A stretch of 64,000 bases of DNA, taken from positions 2,170,001 through 2,234,000 of the forward strand of contig NZ_CP035103.1 in assembly GCF_006094695.1 (NCBI RefSeq), given 5' to 3'. Made by a program: the position numbers and the translations under genes. Below, one piece after another: positions 41,767-50,514 of this stretch. The stretch comes from Kocuria rosea (GTDB taxonomy: Bacteria; Actinomycetota; Actinomycetes; Actinomycetales; Micrococcaceae). The notes under the pieces were generated by a model that saw nothing but the letters and a program-made list of their open reading frames with translations, ran no database searches and was not told where the DNA came from. Positions within the stretch are counted from its first letter, which is position 1. Every line of letters begins with the position of its first letter.

Positions 41767-42735
41767 ATGCGACAGGACGTCCAGCAGTGGTTCACCACCC
41801 GCAGCTACCACGGCAGCCAGTGGTCCGCGGAGCAGCTCTGCCGCCGGAAGCGCGGCAGCACGGTCAGTGTGGTGCTCCCGGCCCGCAACGAGGCCGAGAC
41901 CGTGGGCGCGATCGTCACCGCGCTGCGGCGCACGCTCATGGAGGACGTGGCACTGATCGACGAGCTCGTCGTCATCGACTCCGACTCGACGGACGGCACG
42001 GGGACGGTCGCCGCGGCGGCCGGGGCCCGGGTCCACCGGCAGGCCGACATCCTGCCCGCCCACGGCAACGTCCCCGGCAAGGGCGAGGCGCTGTGGAAGT
42101 CCCTGGCCGTGACCACCGGGGACGTGCTCGCGTTCGTGGACTCGGACCTGCGGGAGTTCGACCCCCAGTTCGCCGTGGGGCTGCTGGGGCCGCTGCTGAC
42201 CGAGCCGGGGGTGCAGTTCGTCAAGAGCTGCTACGACCGCCCGCTGCACGACGGCGCCACGGTGATGCCGGCGGGCGGTGGGCGCGTCACCGAGCTCGTG
42301 GCCCGCCCGCTGCTGAACCTGTTCTGGCCGCAGCTGGCGGGGCTGGTCCAGCCGCTGGCCGGGGAGTACGCGGGACGCCGGAGCCTGCTCGAACGGGTGC
42401 CGTTCGTCTCCGGGTACGGGGTGGAGATCGCGATGCTCATCGACGTGCTGGAGGCCGTGGGTCTGGACGCGATGGCGCAGATGGACCTGGGTGTCCGGTC
42501 CCACCGGAACTCCTCCGACGCCGCCCTGGCCCGCATGGCCGCCCAGATCCGGCTGACGGTCCAGGCGCGGCTGCGCTGCGACTCCCCCGTCGCCGACGAG
42601 AGCGGGCGCCTCACGCAGTTCCTGCGCCAGGGGGAGCGCTTCCTCGCCGAGGTCCACGACGTCAGCGTCCGCGAGCGCCCGCCCATGGTGCAGGTGCCCG
42701 AGTACCGGGCGCAGCCGGCCGGCCGCGTCGCATGA
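41767..42735 (+). CDS. gpgS: Glucosyl-3-phosphoglycerate synthase-like GT81 glycosyltransferase
   Basis: 322 residues, equal in length to mycobacterial GpgS. GT-A motifs are VSVVLPARNEAETVGAIV, VIDSDSTDGT and GKGEALWKSLAVTTGDVLAFVDSDL (the metal-binding DSD). VQFVKSCYDRPL and GGGRVTELVARPLLNLFWPQLAGLVQPLAGEYAGRRSLLERVPFVSGYGVEIAM are the specific GpgS blocks. The enzyme moves glucose from UDP- or ADP-glucose to 3-phosphoglycerate, the first step to glucosylglycerate. GGAAG lies upstream. The next ATG overlaps its stop. A phosphatase (GpgP) is not in the operon. Confidence 0.9.
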   Translation: MRQDVQQWFTTRSYHGSQWSAEQLCRRKRGSTVSVVLPARNEAETVGAIVTALRRTLMEDVALIDELVVIDSDSTDGTGTVAAAAGARVHRQADILPAHGNVPGKGEALWKSLAVTTGDVLAFVDSDLREFDPQFAVGLLGPLLTEPGVQFVKSCYDRPLHDGATVMPAGGGRVTELVARPLLNLFWPQLAGLVQPLAGEYAGRRSLLERVPFVSGYGVEIAMLIDVLEAVGLDAMAQMDLGVRSHRNSSDAALARMAAQIRLTVQARLRCDSPVADESGRLTQFLRQGERFLAEVHDVSVRERPPMVQVPEYRAQPAGRVA

Positions 42736-43871
42736 GCGCGCTGCGGGTGCTCGTCAACGCGGGCCCCTGGCTGCCCGTGCCCCCGTCCGGCTACGGCGGG
42801 ATCGAGACGGTGGTCGCCACCCTGGTGCCGGAGCTCCGGCGCGCCGGCGTGCACGTCACCCTCGCCACGGTGCGCCCCAGCACGCTCGAGGCCGACGACC
42901 ACCTGCGCCCCCTGCCCGAGCCCGCGTTCCGCTCCATCGCGATGCCCTACAACCGGGTTTCGGGCATCGCCCACGCGCACATGCAGGGCCTCGTGGACGC
43001 GCTGCGGGGACCGCGGCGGTGGGACCTCGTGCACGACCACCTGGAGGTCGTGGGACCGTCCGTGCTGGGCGCGATGGGCACGGCGGCCCCACCGGTGCTG
43101 CAGACCCTGCACTGGGATCTCCGCAAGCACCCCGAGTTCTACTCGGCGTTCGACGGACGGGGCCGGGTGCGGTTCGCGGCGGTCTCCGCGTCCCAGCTCG
43201 AGCGGGCGCCGGCCAACCTGCGGCGGCAGACGCTGGGGGTGGTGCCGCTGGCCGCGCCCCCGGGGCTGCCCGTGGACGCGCCCCGGGGCGAGCACGCGCT
43301 GGTGCTGGCCCGGATCACCGCCGACAAGGGCCAGGACACTGCCGCCCGCGTCTGCCGGCGGGCGGGGATCCCGCTGGTGCTGGCCGGGCCCGTGGCCGGC
43401 ATCGACGACCCCGAGGAGCTGGAGCGGCGCCTCGCCGACGGCGACGAGGCGCTGCGCTCCCACCCCGACGTCCGGTACTGGCTCGAGTCGGTCCGGCCGC
43501 TGGTCGACGGGACGTCGGTGGCCTGGGTGGGCGGGGTGGCGGGCGAGCGCAAGGAGCGGCTGCTGCGCTCGGCCCGCGCCCTGCTGACGCCCAACCGCTG
43601 GGCCGAACCGGGGGCCACCGGTGTCGTCGAGGCGCTGTCCCGGGGGGTGCCCGTCGTGGGGACCCCCCTGGGGGTGCTGCCCTCCCTGGTGGAGCACGGC
43701 CGCACCGGGTTCCTGGCCGCGGCGGAGGACGACCTGGTCGAGCACCTGCGGGACCTGGACAGCATCGACCCGCAGACCTGCCGGGACGCCGCCGAGCAGT
43801 GGACGCCGGCGGGCATGGCCCGGCGCTACCTGGACCTGTACCACCGGCTCCTGGAGGAGAACCCGACATGA
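42732..43871 (+). CDS. Glycosyltransferase family 4 protein
   Basis: 379 residues, starting at an ATG that overlaps the gpgS stop. GT-B fold: N-terminal SGYGGIETVVATLVPELRRAGVHVTLATV and DLVHDHLEVVGPSVL; C-terminal VLARITADKGQDTAARVCRRAGIPLVLAGPV and the donor-site EX7E in EPGATGVVEALSRGVPVVGTPLGVLPSLVEHGRTGFL. It resembles cytosolic sugar transferases that modify glucosylglycerate or oligosaccharides. Translational coupling with GpgS suggests that it adds a second sugar to the GpgS product or to a related acceptor. The donor is unknown. Confidence 0.88.
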   Translation: MSALRVLVNAGPWLPVPPSGYGGIETVVATLVPELRRAGVHVTLATVRPSTLEADDHLRPLPEPAFRSIAMPYNRVSGIAHAHMQGLVDALRGPRRWDLVHDHLEVVGPSVLGAMGTAAPPVLQTLHWDLRKHPEFYSAFDGRGRVRFAAVSASQLERAPANLRRQTLGVVPLAAPPGLPVDAPRGEHALVLARITADKGQDTAARVCRRAGIPLVLAGPVAGIDDPEELERRLADGDEALRSHPDVRYWLESVRPLVDGTSVAWVGGVAGERKERLLRSARALLTPNRWAEPGATGVVEALSRGVPVVGTPLGVLPSLVEHGRTGFLAAAEDDLVEHLRDLDSIDPQTCRDAAEQWTPAGMARRYLDLYHRLLEENPT

Positions 43872-44884
43872 CGCTGCGCATCACCCTGGTCGGGGCGGGA
43901 TCCGTGGCCCGGCGCCACGTCGACGTGCTGCACGGGCTCGGCGGGGCGCGCGTGGTCGGGGTGACGGACGCGCACCTGCCCGCCGCCACCGCCCTGGCCG
44001 GTGAGCTGGACGTCCCCGCGTTCGACGACCCCGCGCAGGCCCTCGACGCCGTGGCGGCCGACGCCGTCTACGTCTGCGTGCCGCCGTTCGCCCACGGGCC
44101 CGCCGAGCTCGCCGCCCTGGAGCGCGGCAAGGCGCTGTTCGTGGAGAAGCCCGTGGGACTGGGCCTGGACGTCGCCGAGCAGATCGGTGCCCGGGTCGAG
44201 GAGAGCGGGGTGGTCACGGGCACCGGCTACCACTGGCGCTGCCTCGACACCGCCGTGCTGGCCCGGGCGCTCCTCGCCGAGGCGCCCCCGCTGCTGGCCA
44301 ACGGCTACTGGCTGGACAAGCGCCCGCCCGTGCCGTGGTGGGGGCGGACGGACCGCTCGGGCGGCCAGGTCGTGGAGCAGCTCACCCACGTGCTGGACAC
44401 CGCGCGCTTCCTGCTGGGCGAGGCCGTCGAGGTGTACGCCGCCGGGATCCGCAGGGCCCCGGACGGGGCGCCGCAGGACTACGGCGACGTCGACGACGCC
44501 ACCGCCGCGACCGTGCGCTTCCGCTCCGGGGCCGTCGCCACGCTCGCCGCGACGTCGGCGCTCGCGGTCAAGCACCGCGCCGCCCTGCACACCGTGAGCC
44601 GCGGGCTCTACCTGGAGCTCTCGGAGCAGGGCCTCACCGCCTACGGCACGCGGGACCGCTCCGAGCACACCCCCGCCGAGGACCCGAGGGTGACCGTCGA
44701 CCGGGAGTTCCTCGAGGCGGTGCGCGGCGAGCGCGAGTCCACCCGCGCACCCTACGGCGAGGCGCTGCGCACCCACCGGCTCGCGTGCGCGATCGCCGAC
44801 TCGGCGCGCACCGGGCGGCCCGTCGCCCTGGCGGACCCGGACCGCGTGGGACCGGACCGCGTGGGACCGGCGGGTGAGCCGTGA
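43868..44884 (+). CDS. Gfo/Idh/MocA-family oxidoreductase
   Basis: 338 residues with a start that overlaps the previous stop. The Rossmann half has VGAGSVARRHVDVLHGLGG, YVCVPPFAHGP and FVEKPVGLGLDVAEQ (the EKP lysine). The C-terminal beta-sheet domain has GYHWRC, QLTHVLDTARFLLGE with the HxxD-like metal-free catalytic residues, and VATLAATSAL. These enzymes oxidise or reduce sugar hydroxyls with NAD(P). It lies in the glycoside operon, so a keto-sugar intermediate is likely. The C-terminus carries a 15-base duplication that repeats DRVGP. Confidence 0.9.
   Translation: MTLRITLVGAGSVARRHVDVLHGLGGARVVGVTDAHLPAATALAGELDVPAFDDPAQALDAVAADAVYVCVPPFAHGPAELAALERGKALFVEKPVGLGLDVAEQIGARVEESGVVTGTGYHWRCLDTAVLARALLAEAPPLLANGYWLDKRPPVPWWGRTDRSGGQVVEQLTHVLDTARFLLGEAVEVYAAGIRRAPDGAPQDYGDVDDATAATVRFRSGAVATLAATSALAVKHRAALHTVSRGLYLELSEQGLTAYGTRDRSEHTPAEDPRVTVDREFLEAVRGERESTRAPYGEALRTHRLACAIADSARTGRPVALADPDRVGPDRVGPAGEP
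44839..44868 (+). repeat. Tandem 15-base duplication in the Gfo/Idh/MocA gene
   Basis: Two exact copies of GGACCGCGTGGGACC in frame, just before the stop, repeat the residues DRVGP at the C-terminus. Confidence 0.8.
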
Positions 44885-45975
44885 GAGCCCGCCGCAACCT
44901 CGTCGTCCCCGCCCGCCACCGGATCGAGATCGTGGAGGAGGAGCTGCCCGCGGTCCCGGACGGCGGCGTGCTGCTGGAGACCCTCGCCACGGGGCTGTCC
45001 GCGGGCACGGAGCTGGCCTTCGTCAAGGGCGACCACCCGGGGCTGCACTCCCGGCACGACACCGAGCTCGGGCTGTTCCGGCCCGGTGCCGCGGAGCAGG
45101 GCTACCCGGTGCGCCGCCTGGGCTACATGGAGGTCGCCCGGGTGGCGAGCTCCCGCACGCCGGCGTTCCGGGCCGGCGACGTGCTCGCCACGGCCTACGG
45201 CCACGCCACCGCCCACGTCGCCGACCCGCTCACCGAGCACCTGGTGCCGCTGCCGGAGGCGCTGGACCCCCTGCTCGGCGTGTTCGTCGCCCACTTCGGC
45301 CCCATCTGCGCCAACGGGCTGCTGCACGCCGCGGCGGACGCGGGACCGGTCCGCGGGCTCGGCGACGGGGTCGCCGGGCGGCTCGTGCTGGTCACGGGCG
45401 CGGGCCCGGTGGGTCTCATGACGGCCCTGTTCGCCCGCGCCCTCGGCGCGCGCGAGGTCGCCGTCGCCGACGCCGACCCCCGACGGCGAGCGCTCGCCGA
45501 GCGGCTGGGCTTCTTCCCCCTGGACATCGCCGACGACCCCGGCCGGGTGCTCAAGACCCGCTGGCGGCACGGGCCGGGCGACCACGGCGCGGACCTCGTG
45601 TTCCAGTGCCGCGGCAAGCCCGAGGCCCTGCACGCGGCGCTGCGCGCGGTTCGGCCGCAGGGCAGCGTCATCGACCTGGCGTTCTACACCGCGGGCGCGG
45701 ACGCGGTGCGGCTGGGCGAGGAGTTCCACCACAACGGGCTGAGCCTGCGCTGCGCACAGATCGGCCGGGTCCCCCGCGGTCTCGCCCACACCTGGGACCG
45801 TCAGCGGCTGTCCGCGGAGACCATCCGCCTGCTGGCCGCCCACGGCGGCGAGATCCGCGAGCACCTGATCAGCGACGTCGTGCCCTTCGACGAGGCTCCC
45901 GCGCTGATGCAGGACGTGGTCGTGCGGCGCCGGCACGTGCTCACCGCGGTCTTCGTCGTCGACGACCCCCGCTGA
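44881..45975 (+). CDS. Zinc-type alcohol dehydrogenase-like (MDR) oxidoreductase
   Basis: 364 residues from a GTG that overlaps the previous stop (GTGA). Medium-chain dehydrogenase fold: GLSAGTELAFVKGDHPG near residue 38, LGYMEVARV, and the Rossmann motif LVTGAGPVGLMTALFARALGAREVAVADADPRR (about 165). The classic structural-zinc cysteines are absent, and the catalytic zinc ligands are not obvious. This matches sugar-handling MDRs that act beside Gfo/Idh/MocA partners. It is the last gene of the four-gene glycoside operon. A keto-reduction or oxidation on the same substrate as its neighbour is likely. Confidence 0.87.
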   Translation: MRARRNLVVPARHRIEIVEEELPAVPDGGVLLETLATGLSAGTELAFVKGDHPGLHSRHDTELGLFRPGAAEQGYPVRRLGYMEVARVASSRTPAFRAGDVLATAYGHATAHVADPLTEHLVPLPEALDPLLGVFVAHFGPICANGLLHAAADAGPVRGLGDGVAGRLVLVTGAGPVGLMTALFARALGAREVAVADADPRRRALAERLGFFPLDIADDPGRVLKTRWRHGPGDHGADLVFQCRGKPEALHAALRAVRPQGSVIDLAFYTAGADAVRLGEEFHHNGLSLRCAQIGRVPRGLAHTWDRQRLSAETIRLLAAHGGEIREHLISDVVPFDEAPALMQDVVVRRRHVLTAVFVVDDPR

Positions 45976-46001
45976 GCCCTCCGGCCCGCGCGCGGGCACC
46001 G

Positions 46002-46031
46002 TTGGACAGCCCTCCACAGTCGCCTTAGTGT
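46002..46031 (+). promoter_or_regulatory. Candidate promoter of the AI-2E transporter
   Basis: TTGGAC and TAGTGT are 18 bases apart, ending 72 bases before the ATG. Confidence 0.4.
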
Positions 46032-46103
46032 TGGCTCGATCGCCGTCGTCCCGTCCGCGGTGCCCGTCTTCCCTTCGCCACCCACGCCCCGAGGAGCGCC
46101 CGC

Positions 46104-47552
46104 ATGGGAAATCCCCCACGCCCCGAGCAGCACAGCACGTCGTCCGGAGGCTCGAGTGCGGCGCCGCTGCACGCCGAGCGCGTCCTCGGCGGTCAGGCCG
46201 ACCCCGGCACCAGCGCGGCCCCCGCCACGGGCCCCGGGGTCGAGCCCGCCGGCTTCGAGGAGGCCACCCAGGCCCTCGCCCCCGCCGTCAGCCCCTGGGC
46301 GGACTCCCTCGGCCGGGCCGGTTCCCGCGCCGCCCAGACCCTGCTCGTCGCCGCCGTGGTGGTCGGGCTGATCTGGATCCTGCTGCAGGTCAAGGTCGTG
46401 CTCATCGCCGTGCTCGTCGCGCTCATCCTGGCCTCCGCCGTGGGACCGGTCGTGAAGTGGCTCGAGCGCAGGGGCTGGTCCAACCTGCTGGCCACCCTCG
46501 CCGCCTTCCTCGGGATCCTGGCACTCGTCGGCGGGGTGCTCACCGGCATCGTGCTCGCCGTGCGCAGCGAGTGGGACACGCTCACCGCCTCGGCGGTGGA
46601 GGGCTGGGAGGAGCTGCAGCGCCTCGTGCAGTCCGGACCGATCCCCGTCGACACGGCCGCCATCGACTCCGCCGTCCAGCAGGCCGGGGACTTCGTCACC
46701 AGCGGCTCCTTCGCGGGCGGCGCCCTCAGCGGCCTGGGCGCCGCCACCGAGTTCGTGACCGGCCTGGTGCTGATGATCGTGGTGCTCTTCTTCTGCCTCA
46801 AGGACGGCGAGAAGATGTGGAACTTCACGCTGCGCTGGTTCCGCGGCGAGCGCCGGGCCAAGCTCGCGGAGTCCGTGGACCGCAGCGCGCAGGTGCTCGG
46901 CGGCTACGTCCGCGGAACGGCGTTCGTGGCGGCGGTGGACGCCGTGCTCATCGGGGGCGCGCTGCTCGTCCTGGGCGTCCCCCTGGCGATCCCCCTCGCG
47001 GTCCTCGTGTTCGTCACCGCGTTCATCCCGGTGGTCGGCGCCACCATCGCGGGCATCATCGCCGCCCTGGTCGCCCTGGTCACCAACGGGCCGGTCATCG
47101 CCCTCGCGGTGGTCGTCGTGATCGTCGCGGTGAACCAGATCGAGGGCAACATCCTGCAGCCCATCATCATGGGCCGCACCCTCAGCCTGCACGCCCTCAT
47201 GGTGCTGCTCGCCCTGACCGTCGGCACGCTGGTCGGCGGCATCTTCGGCGCCATCCTGGCCGTGCCGTACACCGCCGTGGCGTGGGCCGTCATCCAGGTC
47301 TGGTCCAACCGCTACCAGGTCGGCGACGACCCGGTGCTCGGCCCGGACCCGGTGAACCCGAAGGACCGCGTCGAGGCCAAGGCCACCATGGCCGAGCGCT
47401 GGAAGTACCAGCGGATGCGCTACCAGCAGGCCCTGGGCGGACGCTTCGGGGCCACGGAGCGCGACGCCGTCCGGCAGCGCGACGACGCCGACGGCGCGGG
47501 GCCCGCGCAGGACGAGGACACCGGTTCCGCCCCGGGGGCCCGCAAGCCCTAG
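46104..47552 (+). CDS. AI-2E/PerM-family membrane transporter
   Basis: 482 residues. A disordered N-terminus of about 70 residues leads into eight membrane helices with PerM/AI-2E features: LIWILLQVKVVLIAVLVALILASAVGPVVKWLERRG, LVLMIVVLFFCLKDGEKMW, VPLAIPLAVLVFVTAFIPVVGATIAG and NQIEGNILQPIIMGRTLSLHAL. The C-terminal 70 residues are charged and disordered. GAGGAG precedes the ATG. Family members export autoinducer-2, sodium or other ions, or unknown lipids, so the name gives only the fold. It lies alone, after the glycoside operon and before the biotin genes. Confidence 0.9.
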   Translation: MGNPPRPEQHSTSSGGSSAAPLHAERVLGGQADPGTSAAPATGPGVEPAGFEEATQALAPAVSPWADSLGRAGSRAAQTLLVAAVVVGLIWILLQVKVVLIAVLVALILASAVGPVVKWLERRGWSNLLATLAAFLGILALVGGVLTGIVLAVRSEWDTLTASAVEGWEELQRLVQSGPIPVDTAAIDSAVQQAGDFVTSGSFAGGALSGLGAATEFVTGLVLMIVVLFFCLKDGEKMWNFTLRWFRGERRAKLAESVDRSAQVLGGYVRGTAFVAAVDAVLIGGALLVLGVPLAIPLAVLVFVTAFIPVVGATIAGIIAALVALVTNGPVIALAVVVVIVAVNQIEGNILQPIIMGRTLSLHALMVLLALTVGTLVGGIFGAILAVPYTAVAWAVIQVWSNRYQVGDDPVLGPDPVNPKDRVEAKATMAERWKYQRMRYQQALGGRFGATERDAVRQRDDADGAGPAQDEDTGSAPGARKP

Positions 47553-47555
47553 TCT
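47550..47555 (+). promoter_or_regulatory. Leaderless -10 box (TAGTCT) for bioY
   Basis: TAGTCT plus seven bases precedes ATG 47563, overlapping the stop of the previous gene; no ribosome site. Confidence 0.6.
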
Positions 47556-47562
47556 GGGTGCC

Positions 47563-48186
47563 ATGACCAACGTCGAGCGCCGCCGCACCATCACCGCCGA
47601 GGACCTCGCGAACATCGCCGTGTTCGCCGCCCTCACGGCCGCCCTGTCCGTGCTCCCCGGGATCCCCCTGGGCGCGGCGGGGGTGCCGCTGACCCTGCAG
47701 ACCCTCGCCGTGTTCCTGACCGGCCTGGTCCTGGGCGGCACCCGCGGGCTCCTGGCCGTGGCGCTGTACGTCCTGGTGGGCCTGATCGGCGTGCCGGTGT
47801 TCGCGGGCTTCCGCGGCGGCTTCGGCGTGCTCGCCGGGCCCTCGGCGGGCTACATCCTGGCCTTCCCGTTCGCCGCGGCCGCGGCCGGCTACGTGGCCCA
47901 GTGGCTGATCCCGGCCCGCCGGGCCAACGACGGCGGCGCCACCAACGCCCGCTACGAGCGCACCGGCACCTACACCCTGCGGCTGGTGGCCGCGGCCCTG
48001 GCCGGTTTCGTGGTGATCCGGATCGGCGGCATCCTCGGCCTGGTGGTCAACGCGCGCCTGCCCTTCCAGGACGCGTTCCTGGCCGACCTCGTGTTCTGGC
48101 CCGGCGACCTGCTCAAGGTGGTTCTCGCGGCGGTCATCGCCGTGGGCGTGCACAAGGCGTTCCCCCGGATCGCGGGCACGCGCTGA
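47563..48186 (+). CDS. bioY: Biotin ECF transporter substrate-binding subunit BioY
   Basis: 207 residues with six membrane helices. BioY signatures are IPLGAAGVPLTLQTLAVFLTGLVLGGTRG, LYVLVGLIGVPVFAGFRGGFGVLAGPSAGYILAFP and the C-terminal FWPGDLLKVVLAAVIA. BioY binds biotin in the membrane and joins the BioMN energy module encoded next. A leaderless promoter starts the operon. No biotin synthesis gene is in the window, so uptake may be a major source. A loop of about 30 residues (ANDGGATNARYERTG) is an insertion compared with the shorter classic forms. Confidence 0.93.
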   Translation: MTNVERRRTITAEDLANIAVFAALTAALSVLPGIPLGAAGVPLTLQTLAVFLTGLVLGGTRGLLAVALYVLVGLIGVPVFAGFRGGFGVLAGPSAGYILAFPFAAAAAGYVAQWLIPARRANDGGATNARYERTGTYTLRLVAAALAGFVVIRIGGILGLVVNARLPFQDAFLADLVFWPGDLLKVVLAAVIAVGVHKAFPRIAGTR

Positions 48187-48189
48187 GCC

Positions 48190-48927
48190 GTGCCCGGATC
48201 CCCCGGGGCCGCGGCCCTCGTGTGCTCCCGCGTGACCGTCACGGTGCCCACCGCCTCGGGTGAGCTGACCCTGCTGCGCGACCTCGACGTGAGCCTGGGC
48301 GAGCGGCGGGTGGCCGTGCTCGGGCTCAACGGATCCGGGAAGTCCACGCTCCTGCGGCTGTTCAACGGCCTCGTCCGCCCGTCCTCGGGCACGGTCACGG
48401 TGCACGGCACGGACGTGGCCCGGGACGTGCGCGCGGCCCGGCGGCGGGTGGGCTTCGTGTTCACCGACCCGCTCTCCCAGCTGGTGATGCCGACCCCGGT
48501 CGAGGACGTCGAGCTGTCCCTGCGCGGGGCCGGCGTGCCCCGGGCCCGACGACGGACCGCCGCCCTCGAGCTGCTCGAGCGCGCGGGCATCGGCCACCGG
48601 GCCGAGCACAGCATCTACGACCTCTCCGGCGGGGAGCGCCAGTTGGCGGCGTTCGCCGCGGTGCTCGCCGTGGAGCCCGAGGTGCTCGTCCTCGACGAGC
48701 CCACCACCCTCCTCGACCTGCGCAACCGGGGGCGGCTCATGGGGCTGCTCGACGGGCTCCCGCACCAGCTGCTGATCTCCACGCACGACCTCGGCCTGGC
48801 CGCGACCGCCCCGCGCGTCCTGGTCCTGCACGAGGGCGCCCTGGTCGCGGACGGTCCGCCCGAGGAGGTCGTTCCCGCCTACGAGCGGTGGTGCGCGCAC
48901 GGCTTCCCCGGGGAGGCGCGCCCGTGA
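48190..48927 (+). CDS. bioM: Biotin ECF transporter ATPase (EcfA/BioM-type)
   Basis: 245 residues from a GTG three bases after the bioY stop. One ABC ATPase domain: Walker A GLNGSGKST (near residue 48), Q-loop VFTDPLSQLVMPTPVEDVE, signature LSGGERQLAAFA and Walker B VLVLDEPTTLLD. EcfA-type features include the Q-helix region. It provides energy to BioY with the EcfT protein. Its stop overlaps the next GTG. Confidence 0.93.
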   Translation: MPGSPGAAALVCSRVTVTVPTASGELTLLRDLDVSLGERRVAVLGLNGSGKSTLLRLFNGLVRPSSGTVTVHGTDVARDVRAARRRVGFVFTDPLSQLVMPTPVEDVELSLRGAGVPRARRRTAALELLERAGIGHRAEHSIYDLSGGERQLAAFAAVLAVEPEVLVLDEPTTLLDLRNRGRLMGLLDGLPHQLLISTHDLGLAATAPRVLVLHEGALVADGPPEEVVPAYERWCAHGFPGEARP

Positions 48928-49535
48928 GCCGGGGCCCGGACCTCTTCGGCAGCTACTCCCCCGGCACCGGCCCCCTGCACCGCGCCCCGCTCCGGGTCAA
49001 GGGGCTCGGCATCGTCGCCGTGACCCTGGCCGTGGTGCTCTCGCCCTCGTGGCCGGTCCCCGCCGCGCTCACCCTGCTCCTGCTCGTCGCGGGCTCCGCC
49101 GCGGGCATCGGCGCCCGCGAGTGGTGGCGGGGACTCGCCCCCGCCCTGCCCGTGCTGGTCCTCCTGGCCGTCTACCACGTCCTGACCTCGGGACCGGCCA
49201 TGGCCGCCGACGTGGTGCTGACGATCGTCGTCCTCCTCGTGCTCACCCGGGTCCTGATGCACACCACGCCCCTGCCGGAGCTCCTCGACGGCGTCGTGTG
49301 GCTGTGCTCGCCCGTGCGGCTGGTCGGGGCGGACCCCGAGCGCATCGGCCTGGCGATCTCCCTGATGCTGCGCTCGATCCCCTTCATCGTGGGCGCCGTG
49401 GGCGAGCTCCGGGACGCCGTGCGAGCCCGTGGGCTGCGCCCGAACCCCGTGCGACTGGTGACCCCGGCGGTGATCTCCGCCGTCGCCTACGCCCAGCGGA
49501 CCGGTGAGGCCCTCGCCGCCCGCGGCTTCGACTGA
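48924..49535 (+). CDS. bioN: Biotin ECF transporter transmembrane subunit (EcfT/BioN-type)
   Basis: 203 residues from a GTG overlapping the bioM stop (GTGA), with GGGGAGG upstream. About four to five membrane helices. The EcfT coupling motif Ala-Arg-Gly is present twice in AVRARGLRPN and ALAARGFD (in EcfT these contact the ATPases). It completes a three-gene BioYMN system for high-affinity biotin import. Confidence 0.92.
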   Translation: MSRGPDLFGSYSPGTGPLHRAPLRVKGLGIVAVTLAVVLSPSWPVPAALTLLLLVAGSAAGIGAREWWRGLAPALPVLVLLAVYHVLTSGPAMAADVVLTIVVLLVLTRVLMHTTPLPELLDGVVWLCSPVRLVGADPERIGLAISLMLRSIPFIVGAVGELRDAVRARGLRPNPVRLVTPAVISAVAYAQRTGEALAARGFD

Positions 49536-49566
49536 GCGCCGGCACCCGCGCCACCATCAGACGGCT

Positions 49567-49572
49567 TACACT
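49567..49572 (+). promoter_or_regulatory. Leaderless -10 box (TACACT) for the metallopeptidase
   Basis: TACACT plus six bases precedes ATG 49579; no Shine-Dalgarno. Confidence 0.6.
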
Positions 49573-49578
49573 TCAGCC

Positions 49579-50487
49579 ATGAGTTTCGACAACAGCTCCC
49601 AGCTGGACGCCTCCCGCGTCGGCAGCGGCGGCGGGCGGGGACGCGGGATCGCCGTGGGCGGTGGACTGGGCGGCGGACTGCTGCTGCTCGTCGTGGGGCT
49701 GCTCTTCGGCCAGGACGGCATCGACGCGATCACCGGCGGGGACGGCCAGGACACCGGGTCGCAGACCTCCGTGGAGCAGGAGCGGGCGGAGCGGTGCCGG
49801 ACCGGTGAGGACGCCAACCGGTACACCGACTGCCGGATGATCGCCACCGCGCAGAGCCTCGACCAGTTCTGGGAGGACTACCTGCCGCAGGCCACGGGCG
49901 AGCAGTACGTGATGCCCGGCGTGGAGCTGTTCGAGGGCCAGACCAACACGGGGTGCGGCGCGGCGTCGTCGGCCGTGGGCCCGTTCTACTGCCCCGCGGA
50001 CGAGACCGCCTACCTCGACATCGCGTTCTTCGACGAGCTGCAGACCCAGTTCGGCGCCGAGGGCGGCCCGCTGGCCGAGGAGTACGTGCTCGCCCACGAG
50101 TTCGGCCACCACATCCAGAACCAGATCGGCACCCTCGGCTACGCCCAGCAGGACCCGCAGGGCCCCGAGTCCGGCGCCGTGCGCGTGGAGCTGCAGGCCG
50201 ACTGCCTCGCCGGGCTGTGGGCCGGCGGCGCCGCCGGGGACACGTCAGGGGCCGTGGACCTGGGCGACATCTCCCAGGAGGAGCTCGACCAGGCCCTCGA
50301 CGCCGCCTCCGCGATCGGCGACGACCGGATCCAGGAGACCACCCAGGGACGGGTCAGCCCCGAGAACTTCACCCACGGCGCCTCCGCCCAGCGTCAGCTG
50401 TGGTTCTACGCGGGCTACCGCACCGGCGACATCAACGCCTGCGACACCTTCAGCGCCCGCGACCTGAACGCCCCGCCGGCCGTCTGA
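49579..50487 (+). CDS. YpfJ/KPN_02809-type neutral zinc metallopeptidase
   Basis: 302 residues. A Gly-rich N-terminal segment is followed by one membrane helix (about 23-45). The zinc motif is HEFGHH (H173, E174, H177) with a downstream ELQADCLAGLWAGG block that carries the third ligand. CGAASSAVGPFYCPADETAYLDIAFFDEL is the family core. The protease domain would lie outside the membrane. Substrates are unknown. The gene has a leaderless-type promoter and is followed by the less GC-rich islet. Confidence 0.93.
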   Translation: MSFDNSSQLDASRVGSGGGRGRGIAVGGGLGGGLLLLVVGLLFGQDGIDAITGGDGQDTGSQTSVEQERAERCRTGEDANRYTDCRMIATAQSLDQFWEDYLPQATGEQYVMPGVELFEGQTNTGCGAASSAVGPFYCPADETAYLDIAFFDELQTQFGAEGGPLAEEYVLAHEFGHHIQNQIGTLGYAQQDPQGPESGAVRVELQADCLAGLWAGGAAGDTSGAVDLGDISQEELDQALDAASAIGDDRIQETTQGRVSPENFTHGASAQRQLWFYAGYRTGDINACDTFSARDLNAPPAV

Positions 50488-50514
50488 CACCCGGCCGTCA
50501 CGCCACCTAGGACA

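Noticed and set aside
45984..45997. Palindrome GCCCGCGCGCGGGC after the glycoside operon
   Set aside because: Self-complementary but leaves almost no loop; too weak to call a terminator with confidence.
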